From: Treponema sp.
GTDB lineage: Bacteria > Spirochaetota > Spirochaetia > Treponematales > Treponemataceae
Length of the DNA stretch: 64,000 bases
Assembly: GCA_017470605.1 (NCBI GenBank)
Contig: JAFUYH010000002.1
Span: 1-64,000, forward strand
Direction of reading: 5' to 3'
Position numbers and translations under genes: made by a program. Positions 17,984 through 26,104 of the stretch are shown one piece after another. The notes under the pieces are model-generated. The model made no database searches and was not told the origin of the DNA. It was given only the letters and a program-made list of their open reading frames with translations. Numbering within the stretch: position 1 is the first letter of the stretch; every line of letters begins with the position of its first letter.

Positions 17984-18075
17984 GCGGCATGGATGCCGCA
18001 TTTTTATCCAAGTTAGCTTGCGAGTTTTCTAGAAAACTCGCGGTTATAAAATTACATGGATGTAATTTTATAACC
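17984..18075. repeat. Cluster of three palindromes between argS and rsgA
   Basis: Three back-to-back inverted repeats fill the gap. GCGGCAT-GG-ATGCCGC is at 17984-17999. A perfect 22-nt palindrome runs from 18020 to 18041 with core GTTTTCTAGAAAAC. A 16-bp stem at 18042-18057 pairs with 18060-18075 around GG. The last ends one base before the argS stop. On the minus strand they can form a termination or processing structure between argS and rsgA. The dapA-asd gap holds an equally dense palindrome cluster. Confidence 0.65.
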
Positions 18076-18076
18076 A

Positions 18077-19912
18077 TTACATTTTTTCCAGATATGGAAC
18101 AAGCACAAGATTCATGCCGTTTTTAAGAACCTGCAATGTACATTCAGCAAGGAAGAGTCGAGCTCCTGCAAGCTGAGCATTTTCGCTGGCGGCAGAAACA
18201 ATCGGACAATTCTGATAGAACTTACTGAAAAGTTTTGCAGTTTCATAACAATAAGCTGCTACTCCACTTGGATCCAGATTTTCAGCGGCTTTTTCTACAA
18301 CTGCAGGATAGTCACCAAGCTGCTTAATCAAAGCCCATTCATCTTCACTTGTAAGAAGAGAAACTGCGGCCTCAGAAGAATCTACAGCAAGACCAGTTTC
18401 TGCAGCTTTGCCCAAAATAGAATTAATTCGAGCACCCATATACTGAAGATATGGACCAGTGTTTCCATTAAAACTGAGCGATTCAGCAGGATTAAAAAGC
18501 ATATCCTTAATTGGAGTTGCCTGCAAAATATAGTAATGAAGAGCACCAAGTGCAACTTTTTCTGCAACTTCGTCTGCATCTCCAACTTCGCTATCGCGGC
18601 CACGCTCTTTAATAGCAGCCAGGGCATCTGCGTGAAGGGAATCTACAAGGTTGTCTGCATCAACAACAGTACCTTCGCGGCTCTTCATGCGTCCGCTTGG
18701 AAGATTTACCATTCCGTAACTAAGGTGGAAGAGCTTATCTGCCCAGTCAAAGCCAAGTTTTTTAAGGATATGGAAAAGAACCTTAAAGTGATAGTTCTGC
18801 TCGCTTGCAACAACATATACAAGCTGATTAAAAGCCCAGTCATTGTGGCGGGAAATTGCAGTTCCGATATCCTGTGTGATATAAACGGAAGTTCCGTCCT
18901 TGCGCAGCAGAACCTTTTCCTGATTGTTTCCGTCTTTTCCTTTTCCTACAACGTCCGTAACGTCAATGCGCACAGAACCATCCTCTGCCTTAAAGAAAAC
19001 GCCTTTTTCCAGGCCCTTCATAATTTCGTCCTTTCCCTTAAGGTAGGTTTCGCTTTCAAAGTAGTATTTATCAAAGCTGATTCCAGTGCGCCTGTAAGTG
19101 GCCATCATGCCGTCAAAAGTCCAGCCGTTCATCTTTTCCCAGAGGGTATGAACTTCAGGGTCGCCGGCTTCCCACTTAATCAGCATGTCTTCTGCCATCT
19201 GAGCAGCTTCCGGGTGGGCAGTTTCAGGCTTGTCTTTTTCGCCCTTGAGATACTTGTCAAACTCAACATAGCACTGACCTACAAAGTGGTCGCCCTTCAT
19301 TCCAAGACTTTCCGGAGTGTCGCCCTTTGCCTCGTGGAAAAGTTTATAGGCCAGCATTGATTTACAGATATGAACCCCACGGTTATTGATAAGGTCTACC
19401 TTAAAAACATCTGCACCGGCAGCCTTAAGGATGCGGCTGACTGATTCACCAAGGGCATCATTGCGGACGTGACCAAGGTGAAGAGGCTTGTTTGTATTTG
19501 GAGAAGAGAATTCAATCATTACGCGGCGGCCTTCCAGAGGCTTTTTGCCCTGCTGGTTAAATGAACCGTAAGAGTCGCCCTGAGCCTTTATAGCGGAGAG
19601 AATCGGGAATGCGGCACCTGCCTTATCAAGCTTAATGTTTACATAAGGGCCCACAGCCATTATCTGACCAAGAGAAGCCCCGGCGCTCTGAGCAATTTTT
19701 GCAACTTCGGCAGCAATCTGAGGAGGAGCCATGCGCAGAGCCTTTGCAAAAACAAACATAGGGCTTCCCAAATCTCCCATTTCCGGGTTTGGAGCCGACT
19801 GAACCACAATCTTATTCTGCAAATCTGCGTCTGCTTCTACTCCCTTCTGATTATAAAATTCTTTTACTGCATTAAAAATAATTTCTTTAAAAGTTGATTT
19901 TGCGTCACTCAT
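18077..19912 (-). CDS. argS: Arginyl-tRNA synthetase
   Basis: The 611-residue class I aminoacyl-tRNA synthetase charges tRNA-Arg. It has the N-terminal additional domain, the HIGH-type motif HLGH in SSPNTNKPLHLGHVRND, the KMSKS-type loop GRMKSREGT, and a C-terminal anticodon-binding helical domain with NGNTGPYLQYMGARI at its junction. The frame is open to a GTG at 19924, but that codon overlaps the ribosome-binding site GTGAGGAAAAAA of the ATG at 19912, so I use the ATG. Confidence 0.95.
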   Translation of the reverse strand: MSDAKSTFKEIIFNAVKEFYNQKGVEADADLQNKIVVQSAPNPEMGDLGSPMFVFAKALRMAPPQIAAEVAKIAQSAGASLGQIMAVGPYVNIKLDKAGAAFPILSAIKAQGDSYGSFNQQGKKPLEGRRVMIEFSSPNTNKPLHLGHVRNDALGESVSRILKAAGADVFKVDLINNRGVHICKSMLAYKLFHEAKGDTPESLGMKGDHFVGQCYVEFDKYLKGEKDKPETAHPEAAQMAEDMLIKWEAGDPEVHTLWEKMNGWTFDGMMATYRRTGISFDKYYFESETYLKGKDEIMKGLEKGVFFKAEDGSVRIDVTDVVGKGKDGNNQEKVLLRKDGTSVYITQDIGTAISRHNDWAFNQLVYVVASEQNYHFKVLFHILKKLGFDWADKLFHLSYGMVNLPSGRMKSREGTVVDADNLVDSLHADALAAIKERGRDSEVGDADEVAEKVALGALHYYILQATPIKDMLFNPAESLSFNGNTGPYLQYMGARINSILGKAAETGLAVDSSEAAVSLLTSEDEWALIKQLGDYPAVVEKAAENLDPSGVAAYCYETAKLFSKFYQNCPIVSAASENAQLAGARLFLAECTLQVLKNGMNLVLVPYLEKM

Positions 19913-19935
19913 TTTTTTCCTCACTACAAAATGTC

Positions 19936-19958
19936 ATGTTCGCGCTTGACGCGGACAT
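19936..19958 (-). terminator. Hairpin between the pseudouridine synthase gene and argS
   Basis: ATGTTCGCG (19936-19944) pairs with CGCGGACAT (19950-19958) with one wobble, around a 5-nt loop. It directly follows the stop codon of the upstream gene on the minus strand. No long T-run follows, so it is a weak terminator or an RNA-stabilising element. Confidence 0.4.
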
Positions 19959-20711
19959 CTACTCCACAAGCGGATCTACACCAAAAAGTTTTGCCAGCTG
20001 CTTGCGGCTTGCATCCATGTCCTTTGGATAAGGAGCGGTAAAAGATACCTTTTCTCCACTTTTTGGATGTGTAAATTCAATTTTATAGGCATGAAGAGCC
20101 AGTCTGCTTAAAAGCGGGCGTTCTTCATACTCATCACCATTCCACTTTTTTTTGATTTCGCTAAGTCGAAGAGGCTTCTGGTTTCCTCCGTAAAGAGGAT
20201 CGCAAACAATAGAAAAGCCGTTTTCTGCCAGATGCACGCGAATCTGATGAGTCCGTCCGGTAAGAGGACGGGCTTCTATCCAGGAATAAGGCCCGCAGGC
20301 ACCAAAATTATGAAAATCAGTTTCAGAAGGCTTTCCAAAGCGTTTGTTTACAACAGTTCTATGATGAAGGTCTCCATCAGGCTGCAGGGGCAGTTTTACG
20401 TTCAAATCCTGCCAGAGCGGATGGCCGTAAACCAGGGCATGATAGACTTTGTGAACTTCCCTTTTTTCAAACTGCATGGAAAGAGAACGCTGAGCCTCAG
20501 GATTTCTGGCATACATTATAAGCCCGGAAGTATCCTTATCAATTCTGTGCACAGCATACAGTTTTCCAAATTCCTTCTCTGCAATCAAATCAAGCCGAGG
20601 AGCCTCAGGATTATAGCGGTCAGCAGCAATCAGAATTCCGCTTCTCTTATTAAGAACCACAATATCATCATCTGCATAAATCACGCTGTAATCAGTGTTT
20701 TTATTTGCCAT
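19959..20711 (-). CDS. RluA-family rRNA/tRNA pseudouridine synthase
   Basis: The 250-residue protein has the RluA-family catalytic core. HRIDKDTSGLIMYARN holds the catalytic aspartate, followed by GRTHQIRVHLAENGFSIVCDPLYGG. There is no N-terminal S4 domain, so it is a short RluA/RluC-like form; the target uridine cannot be told from sequence. It is the last chromosomal-looking gene before the element and starts the minus-strand run toward argS. Confidence 0.88.
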   Translation of the reverse strand: MANKNTDYSVIYADDDIVVLNKRSGILIAADRYNPEAPRLDLIAEKEFGKLYAVHRIDKDTSGLIMYARNPEAQRSLSMQFEKREVHKVYHALVYGHPLWQDLNVKLPLQPDGDLHHRTVVNKRFGKPSETDFHNFGACGPYSWIEARPLTGRTHQIRVHLAENGFSIVCDPLYGGNQKPLRLSEIKKKWNGDEYEERPLLSRLALHAYKIEFTHPKSGEKVSFTAPYPKDMDASRKQLAKLFGVDPLVE

Positions 20712-20875
20712 ATCCTGCGATTATAACAGATTGCGGGAATTATGTCACTTGACCGCAGGAATTCTGTAAACAAATCGGTATATATTCGTCTTATAAGGAA
20801 TTCGTTAAAAGTTCGTTTTCCTTATAAGCGCTAAACATAACTATTCAGGGCAAGAAAGAAATGTATTAGCGCCAT

Positions 20876-20959
20876 TTCCTATTGACTGAGTAATTGTGTT
20901 TAGCATTCGTTGTGTTAAAAGAACCTTCTGTTCAGTCCAATAGGAAGGTTCTTTTTTTT
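20876..20959 (+). promoter_or_regulatory. Attenuator-like terminator with competing stem
   Basis: AAGAACCTTC (20919-20928) and GAAGGTTCTT (20944-20953) form a terminator stem ending in eight T. A second pairing competes for it: TTCCTATTG (20876-20884) pairs perfectly with CAATAGGAA (20938-20946), which shares bases with the terminator's 3' arm. The two folds exclude each other, as in attenuators and antisense-controlled plasmid leaders. parA starts 213 bp downstream. Confidence 0.5.
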
Positions 20960-21053
20960 ATGTTCATTTTTCAAAAGGCAACCTCCTTTGTTCTTTTGTG
21001 ATAAATGATACAAGCATTTGGCCAAGAAGTTCGGGATAACTTCTTGGTCTTAA

Positions 21054-21127
21054 GCCCTTTCTGGTTTTGAAGCAGAAGTCGTTAGCGCTGCTTCTGTGGG
21101 TGGGTTCAATTCCTGCCAAGGGCATCA
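21054..21127 (+). other. tRNA-like sequence (degenerate or mimic)
   Basis: The 5' GCCCTT pairs with AAGGGC at 21119-21124ish like an acceptor stem. A T-arm-like GTGGG-TTCAATT-CCTGC precedes it and the 3' end reads ATCA. The middle does not fold as a D arm and anticodon arm. Instead it has GAAGCAG/CTGCTTC or CAGAAG/CTTCTG stems. It is either a decayed tRNA at an integration site or a tRNA-like regulatory RNA of the element. Confidence 0.35.
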
Positions 21128-21171
21128 TCCCTCGTATGAGGGACAAATCTGATAATCATAGAGGACTGACT

Positions 21172-21921
21172 ATGAAAACAATTACATTTGCCTTACAAAA
21201 GGGTGGAACTGGTAAAACCAGTATTTCAGTATCAACAGCCGTGCAGCTGGCAGAAAATGGGAAAAAAGTCTTACTTATTGATGCAGACCCCCAGGGAAAC
21301 GCTACAACCTGGCTTGGAATTGATACTATCTCAGTAGAACTTGCTGATGTACTTATGAAAAAATGTTCAGCTAAAGAAGCAATTATTAACACCCAGGTTG
21401 AAAACCTTTCAATCATTCCAACAGCAAGTCTTGATTCAGATCTTCGTCTTTATTCAAAAACTCTTGCGACCCAACAACCTTTTATTGTTAAACATCTTTG
21501 TAGAGAAATAAAAGAAGATTTTGATTTTCTTATCATCGATACATCTCCGTCATTTGGCGCTTTGGAAGAGAGCTGTTTTTTGGCATCAGATGAAGCAATT
21601 ACAGTCTTGAATATTGATGAATTTTCTTCTGACGGACTCATCACATTCATGCAGAACATTGATTCTCTAAAAGACCGTTACGATACCGACAAACCAAAGA
21701 TGGACAAGATTGTATTGAACTCTCGTGATTTGAGACTTGTTCAACAGGCTGACTATCTTAAAAAAATAAAAGCAGCAACTGATTCAAAACTTTACATCGT
21801 TCCTGTAGACCAGGGCTTCCGCAAAGCTCAGTCCGTTCATATTCCCCTTCAGTATCTCGAAGGAGTAAAGAAAGAAACGCTTTCTGTAATAGCAGAATTA
21901 AGTTCAGACCTGGAGATGTAA
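21172..21921 (+). CDS. parA: ParA-type partitioning ATPase
   Basis: The 249-residue protein is a ParA/Soj-type Walker ATPase for segregating low-copy replicons. It has the deviant Walker A KGGTGKTSIS at residues 10-19, LLIDADPQGNAT, and Walker B FLIIDTSPSFG. It lacks the N-terminal HTH of type Ia plasmid ParA, so it is the short form. The ATG is chosen over upstream frame extensions because GAGGA lies at the right distance. parB follows after 3 bp, so the two form a partition operon. Confidence 0.92.
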   Translation: MKTITFALQKGGTGKTSISVSTAVQLAENGKKVLLIDADPQGNATTWLGIDTISVELADVLMKKCSAKEAIINTQVENLSIIPTASLDSDLRLYSKTLATQQPFIVKHLCREIKEDFDFLIIDTSPSFGALEESCFLASDEAITVLNIDEFSSDGLITFMQNIDSLKDRYDTDKPKMDKIVLNSRDLRLVQQADYLKKIKAATDSKLYIVPVDQGFRKAQSVHIPLQYLEGVKKETLSVIAELSSDLEM

Positions 21922-21924
21922 AAT

Positions 21925-22980
21925 ATGGCAAGTAAAAAGATTTCATACAACGACTTAAAAAAGCAGAACGATAGTAATCAGCTTGCCCAGGCTTTTTCAG
22001 CTGGTAAAACAGTTGTATCTCAGAATACAGGTTTTGAAAAAGTAAAGGTTGAAGATATTGCTGAAGATCCGAAAGGAGATTTCACAGAGATATTTCCATT
22101 CAATGAAGAAATGGCAAAATCAATTGCCGACTCAATCATTGCAAGGGGCTACGATAAAACCCAGGTAATACATCTGTTTAAAATCAGGGAAGAACCTGAG
22201 ACGATGGAAAAACCTATCCGTGGGGACGGCGCACACCGTGTAGCTGCAGCAAAAATAGCAGGAATTGAGGAAATACCTGCATACATCCACACATTTGACA
22301 CAAGGACTGAAGCATTAATCTATGCCTACGAGCTTCAGATTTTACGGCGTAACCTTGAACCATATCAGAAGCTTGATGCAATGGCTAAACTCGACAAGCT
22401 TAAAAATCCAGGTAAAAAGACAGATGGTGAAAACACAGGTAAATCATCAGAAGAAATTGCAGATGTGCTTGGAGTATCTCCTAGAACAGCAGAAAGAATG
22501 AGAAACATCATCAACAATGCTGATGAAGAAACCCTTGAAGCCGTAAAAAGCGGCGAAATGTCAATTTCAAAAGCTGACAAACTAACTAACGAAAAAAAGC
22601 AGAAGAAGTCAAAGAAAGTAGAAGATGAAAATCTTGATGATGACATTTCTGATGCACTGGAAGACGAAGAAGGAAATCCGCAGTCCGTAACTGTAAGAAG
22701 CCGTGATATGTCCGAGCATTTTACGCCACCACAGGAAGATGAATTTGATAAACGTTTGATTGCCCGCTACAAAGACGGCTTTGCGGCCGGACTCAAGAAA
22801 GGCTTTTCGGAAGGGGCTTATCAGATTTACGACAAAATCATTTCCATGATGCACGAAGGAAAAACAGTTGAAGAAATTGAAAATGATGACTTGTTCTCTG
22901 ATTTCACATTCTCAGAAATTGCTCCAAAACTTGAAATTAAAACAGACGATGAAGAGCTTTTGAAAGAGTTTAATACGTAG
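21925..22980 (+). CDS. parB: ParB-type partition protein
   Basis: The 351-residue protein contains the ParB/Srx nuclease-like N-terminal domain with GDGAHRVAAAKIAGI, the ParB-specific LRRNLEPYQKLDAM, and an HTH with SSEEIADVLGVSPRTAERM. An acidic, charged linker and C-terminal region follow. It should bind a parS-like site and load onto DNA as a CTP-dependent clamp. I did not find an obvious parS palindrome. It is translationally close to parA and starts the element's plus-strand module. Confidence 0.9.
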   Translation: MASKKISYNDLKKQNDSNQLAQAFSAGKTVVSQNTGFEKVKVEDIAEDPKGDFTEIFPFNEEMAKSIADSIIARGYDKTQVIHLFKIREEPETMEKPIRGDGAHRVAAAKIAGIEEIPAYIHTFDTRTEALIYAYELQILRRNLEPYQKLDAMAKLDKLKNPGKKTDGENTGKSSEEIADVLGVSPRTAERMRNIINNADEETLEAVKSGEMSISKADKLTNEKKQKKSKKVEDENLDDDISDALEDEEGNPQSVTVRSRDMSEHFTPPQEDEFDKRLIARYKDGFAAGLKKGFSEGAYQIYDKIISMMHEGKTVEEIENDDLFSDFTFSEIAPKLEIKTDDEELLKEFNT

Positions 22981-23014
22981 CCTGTCAGAAAACGAAAAAG
23001 AAGGAGAATAAATT

Positions 23015-23398
23015 ATGACAAAAACAAATTTGATTATTTTAATATTTTGTATTGGTGTTCCAATTATAATTGTATCAGCAATATTGATATTTAAAGGCCT
23101 AGAAGAAAGTAACCCTTCATTACCGCTGCTAGCTGTGCTTATATCTTTTTGTTTTCTTGTTTTTTTTCTTTATTCAATAAAAAACTATTTGGATCATCAG
23201 GAAAATCAATATGTTTATTACGTTTTAATTGATGGAAATGAATACGAACTTACTTATGATAAAAATAAAATCAAAATTTTCACGACAGGCTTATTTGGTT
23301 CAGGAACTGAAAAAATCCAATTCTATACAGATGACGGACAGTTTATTGAATCAAACAATTTTACTTATAAGAAAATCTTGAAAGATAATAACAAATGA
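23015..23398 (+). CDS. Small membrane protein, unknown
   Basis: The 127-residue protein has two hydrophobic helices (about 7-27 and 37-58), followed by a polar domain of about 65 residues rich in beta-type sequence (YVLIDGNEYELTYDKNKIKI). I do not recognise the family. It is preceded by the element's standard leader AAGGAGAATAAATTATG, which makes it a real gene. It lies between parB and the methyltransferase. Confidence 0.7.
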   Translation: MTKTNLIILIFCIGVPIIIVSAILIFKGLEESNPSLPLLAVLISFCFLVFFLYSIKNYLDHQENQYVYYVLIDGNEYELTYDKNKIKIFTTGLFGSGTEKIQFYTDDGQFIESNNFTYKKILKDNNK

Positions 23399-23411
23399 CA
23401 AGGGAGGCTAT

Positions 23412-24266
23412 ATGAGTTTTTATCAAATTGTAATCGTTGTTCTTATGATAGCCGGCATTCTCTCATACAATAAAGTTGTACAGTATACACGGGGGGGGGG
23501 TATGAAAACTATCCTCAAATACCCAGGAGCCAAAAACAGGCTTGCCCCATGGATTGTAAGCAATATGCCGTCCCATGAAGTTTATCTGGAACCGTTTTTT
23601 GGTTCTGGTGCTGTATTTTTCAATAAAGAGCCTTGCAGGATTGAAACCATCAACGACATAGACGATGAGGTTTACAATTTTTTCAATACGGTTAGAAGAG
23701 ATTTCGATATGCTTGCAGAACAAATAAGAATGACACCGTTCTCAAGAACAGAATATGAGAATGCTTTCAAAGAAAACGAAAATGATTCCTCTTTGGAGAA
23801 AGCAAGAAAATTCGCTGTAAAGTGCTGGATGGGCTTTGGAGCTTCAAACAGATATAAAAACGGCTTCCGCTCAAGCCAGCAGTCATCAAGTCCTTCCACA
23901 ACAAAAATCTGGAATGAATATCCTGAACGATTATTAGAAGCCTGCAGCAGGCTCAAAAATGCACAGATAGAAAACCTTGATTACAGGGAATGCTTGTCCA
24001 GATACGACACAAAGGATGTATTCATATACGCAGACCCGCCATATATGCCCGGTGTCCGCAAAGGATATATATACAAGCATGAGATGAATGAAGAAGAACA
24101 CAGGCAGCTTTTGAGCTTACTTTTGGCTCATCCGGGAAAAGTAATGATTTCCGGCTATGACACGCCTTTGTACAGTGAAATGTTAAAAGGCTGGAAAAAA
24201 GAAATGCACAAAAATCAGGTTGAATGCGGTTTGCAGAAAAATGAATGCATTTGGATGAATTATTAG
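23412..24266 (+). CDS. Dam-type (D12 class) adenine methyltransferase, poly-G fused
   Basis: From residue 31 onward this is a 254-residue D12-class N6-adenine DNA methyltransferase. It has KYPGAKNRLAPWI, the SAM motif YLEPFFGSGAVFF and the catalytic DPPY (near residue 207). The frame starts earlier, at an ATG at 23412 behind a strong AGGGAGG site. It encodes a 30-residue hydrophobic leader (IVIVVLMIAGIL) that runs through ten consecutive G (23491-23500) in frame into the methyltransferase. The methyltransferase's own ATG at 23502 is only one base after the G-run and has no normally spaced ribosome-binding site. A change of tract length by one would break the fusion, so expression may phase-vary. 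No restriction enzyme is adjacent. Confidence 0.85.
   Translation: MSFYQIVIVVLMIAGILSYNKVVQYTRGGGMKTILKYPGAKNRLAPWIVSNMPSHEVYLEPFFGSGAVFFNKEPCRIETINDIDDEVYNFFNTVRRDFDMLAEQIRMTPFSRTEYENAFKENENDSSLEKARKFAVKCWMGFGASNRYKNGFRSSQQSSSPSTTKIWNEYPERLLEACSRLKNAQIENLDYRECLSRYDTKDVFIYADPPYMPGVRKGYIYKHEMNEEEHRQLLSLLLAHPGKVMISGYDTPLYSEMLKGWKKEMHKNQVECGLQKNECIWMNY
23491..23500 (+). repeat. Homopolymer tract of ten G
   Basis: Ten consecutive G in an AT-rich gene, directly before the methyltransferase core. The current length keeps the upstream leader peptide and the methyltransferase in one frame. Tracts like this slip during replication. In Treponema pallidum, poly-G tracts are known to vary and switch gene expression. 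Confidence 0.9.
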
Positions 24267-24278
24267 AAAGGAATAATT

Positions 24279-24905
24279 ATGAATAAAATTGAATTTTTAA
24301 GGTTATTAAGCCATTTATGTGTAGCAGGATTATTTGTTTATGCATGGCAGACTGCCGGAACAAAAAGAAACTGGAAACAACTGATTTTGCCTGTCACGCT
24401 TGCTGTCTTGGGCATTATATTTACAATCTCAAAAAATACTGAAGAAAAAAAAACAGAACAGATTGCAGCAGAAAAAGCTGACCAAATGTATTACGAAGAA
24501 GTGTTTCCAGAATTAAAAATGAACTTGGTCAGAAACGACCCATTTATTATTATACCGGCCTACGATGAAAAGTTTATTTTGATGCATCCTGAGCTTAAGA
24601 AATCTTTTGTCAGCAAAGTTCCGGCCGAACAAATATTTTTTACTGAATTGAACATAGATTTCGCAGACGGCACATGGCAGCTTTCAGTAGATGAACGTAC
24701 CTCTGAACGAGTGAAAGCACAGTTCTCAAAAGACGGCAAATTTGTCCTTGTCAGTGGAATGAAAGAAGGAAATTCAATCATTAATATTTCAAGGAAAGAT
24801 GAAACATATGGCGGAAGTATTTTAGTAAGAGTCGAAGAACCTGAAGAATGGTATGAGAAGTTGCAGGAAGAGATAAAACTTTACTCACGGGAGAACTTGA
24901 AATGA
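24279..24905 (+). CDS. Membrane-anchored protein, unknown
   Basis: The 208-residue protein has two hydrophobic segments (about 8-24 and 34-51). A charged helix follows, then an outer or periplasmic domain with beta-type sequence (ADGTWQLSVDERTSERVKA, FVLVSGMKEGNSIINISR). The last part resembles bacterial Ig-like repeats but is too short to assign. It overlaps the next gene by 4 bp (ATGA), so the two are coupled. Confidence 0.65.
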   Translation: MNKIEFLRLLSHLCVAGLFVYAWQTAGTKRNWKQLILPVTLAVLGIIFTISKNTEEKKTEQIAAEKADQMYYEEVFPELKMNLVRNDPFIIIPAYDEKFILMHPELKKSFVSKVPAEQIFFTELNIDFADGTWQLSVDERTSERVKAQFSKDGKFVLVSGMKEGNSIINISRKDETYGGSILVRVEEPEEWYEKLQEEIKLYSRENLK

Positions 24906-25300
24906 AAAAAATCTTTGAGGAAAAATATTTTTTCTTTAATGGTGATGACTATGTACAGATTGTAGTGGAAAAAGCAACTTCTGAAGAGACAGTTAAATCA
25001 ATTAATCTCAAAAATGGCGACTATCTGCTTACTGTAAAAAAAATCAGTGCGGATAAAAAAGATCTGCTGACAGGTTCATTACCATTTCCTGCAAAAACAG
25101 ATATAAGGGAATGCCTTAAAAGCGTTCATAACAATCTTTTGTGTTCCTCTAATATTGATTTCTGGTCTGAAGAAGGAAAAGACATCTTTATGACATTTAA
25201 TTATGGCATCAATGAAGTGCTGTCAAATATTGCGAAAAATGAAGCGGAAGAAAAGAAAGCCGTTAAATTTCCCAAAAAAAACAAAGGGAGTAAAAAATGA
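24902..25300 (+). CDS. Hypothetical protein, 132 aa
   Basis: I do not recognise this protein. It is soluble, mixed alpha/beta, and ends in a basic tail (KFPKKNKGSKK). It is coupled by ATGA overlaps to both the upstream and downstream genes. A fragment very similar to its last codons recurs at about 26164-26195, suggesting a past duplication. Confidence 0.6.
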   Translation: MKKIFEEKYFFFNGDDYVQIVVEKATSEETVKSINLKNGDYLLTVKKISADKKDLLTGSLPFPAKTDIRECLKSVHNNLLCSSNIDFWSEEGKDIFMTFNYGINEVLSNIAKNEAEEKKAVKFPKKNKGSKK

Positions 25301-26103
25301 CAAACGAACACATAAAAGAAATGCTTCTTGAACTCGAAAAGACAGACATTGATTTTACAGTCACCATGACAGGAAAGGAAAGCAAGAAAGTCAACGGTCT
25401 TTACAAACCGACAACACATGAAATCCTTATTCATAACCTGAATTTTAAAAATGATAATCAGCTTATGTATACGGCTATTCATGAATACACTCATCATCTG
25501 ATTAATGTCAGAAATGAGAAAAATGGTATTTCCTCACAAAAAGGAGAAAAAAGCCATACAACAGAATTCTGGGCAAAAATGGATGATCTTGTTGAAAAAG
25601 CCGTAAAACAGGGCATATATTTCAGAACCCGTTCTGAAAAGCTTAAGAATCTGATTGAGGAAGCAAAAGGAATAGACCATGAAATTGCTGTCCTAAAAAA
25701 GAAACTTGGAAGTCTACTTGAAGAAATACGAGAAGTATCAGAAGAAGAAAATGTTCGACTGGAAGATATATATACAAACGACCTAAAAATGCAGAAGAAG
25801 ACGGTACTCAACTGCATAGGTGCAGCACATGTTCAGACGGAAAATATCGGACAGGATATGCAGGAAGTCCTTGTAAAGTCATTGAAAAAAAGTCCGGCAC
25901 AAAGAGAAGCTGTCAAAACAGCAATTTCAGAAGGAAAAACCGTTGAACAGGTAAAAAAACATTTTTCGACCAATAAAGAAATTTCTAAAAAGGAAAAGCT
26001 TCTAAAAGAAAAAATCCATATTGAAAAAACTATAGATGTCTTGAATCAGAGACTTGATTATGTCTGCTCGGAATTACGAGATATTGAGGAGGAGGAAACT
26101 TAG
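25297..26103 (+). CDS. Putative HExxH zinc metallopeptidase with coiled coil
   Basis: The 268-residue protein has a zinc-binding motif HEYTHH (from His62) preceded by a hydrophobic helix, then KSHTTEFWAKMDDL, where a further ligand could lie. This layout resembles SprT-like/WLM peptidases. Residues from about 105 on are a long charged, coiled-coil region (HEIAVLKKKLGSLLEEIREV; IHIEKTIDVLNQRLDYV). Whether it is proteolytically active is unknown. It starts in a 4-bp overlap with the preceding gene. Confidence 0.65.
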   Translation: MTNEHIKEMLLELEKTDIDFTVTMTGKESKKVNGLYKPTTHEILIHNLNFKNDNQLMYTAIHEYTHHLINVRNEKNGISSQKGEKSHTTEFWAKMDDLVEKAVKQGIYFRTRSEKLKNLIEEAKGIDHEIAVLKKKLGSLLEEIREVSEEENVRLEDIYTNDLKMQKKTVLNCIGAAHVQTENIGQDMQEVLVKSLKKSPAQREAVKTAISEGKTVEQVKKHFSTNKEISKKEKLLKEKIHIEKTIDVLNQRLDYVCSELRDIEEEET

Positions 26104-26104
26104 T

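Larger units (their letters stand above)
20712..21171. other. Gene-free junction between chromosome and mobile element
   Basis: These 460 bp separate the last housekeeping gene from parA. I see no convincing coding sequence; the 60-residue minus-strand frame at 20964-21146 is the antisense of a tRNA-like arm. The stretch holds several dyads. CTTATAAGGA (20790-20799) pairs with TCCTTATAAG (20819-20828), a terminator with a competing stem lies at 20876-20959, CCAAGAAGTT/AACTTCTTGG at 21022-21047, and a tRNA-like 3' part at 21054-21127. An element end, a plasmid-type control region or a centromere site for ParB could all lie here. No integrase is adjacent. Confidence 0.6.

Noticed and set aside
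19913..19924. GTG start for argS
   Set aside because: The GTG is part of the ribosome-binding sequence of the ATG at 19912.
20964..21146. 60-residue minus-strand ORF beginning MSLIRGMMPLAGIEPT
   Set aside because: The LAGIEPT type of peptide is the antisense reading of a tRNA T-arm-like sequence. It has no ribosome-binding site.
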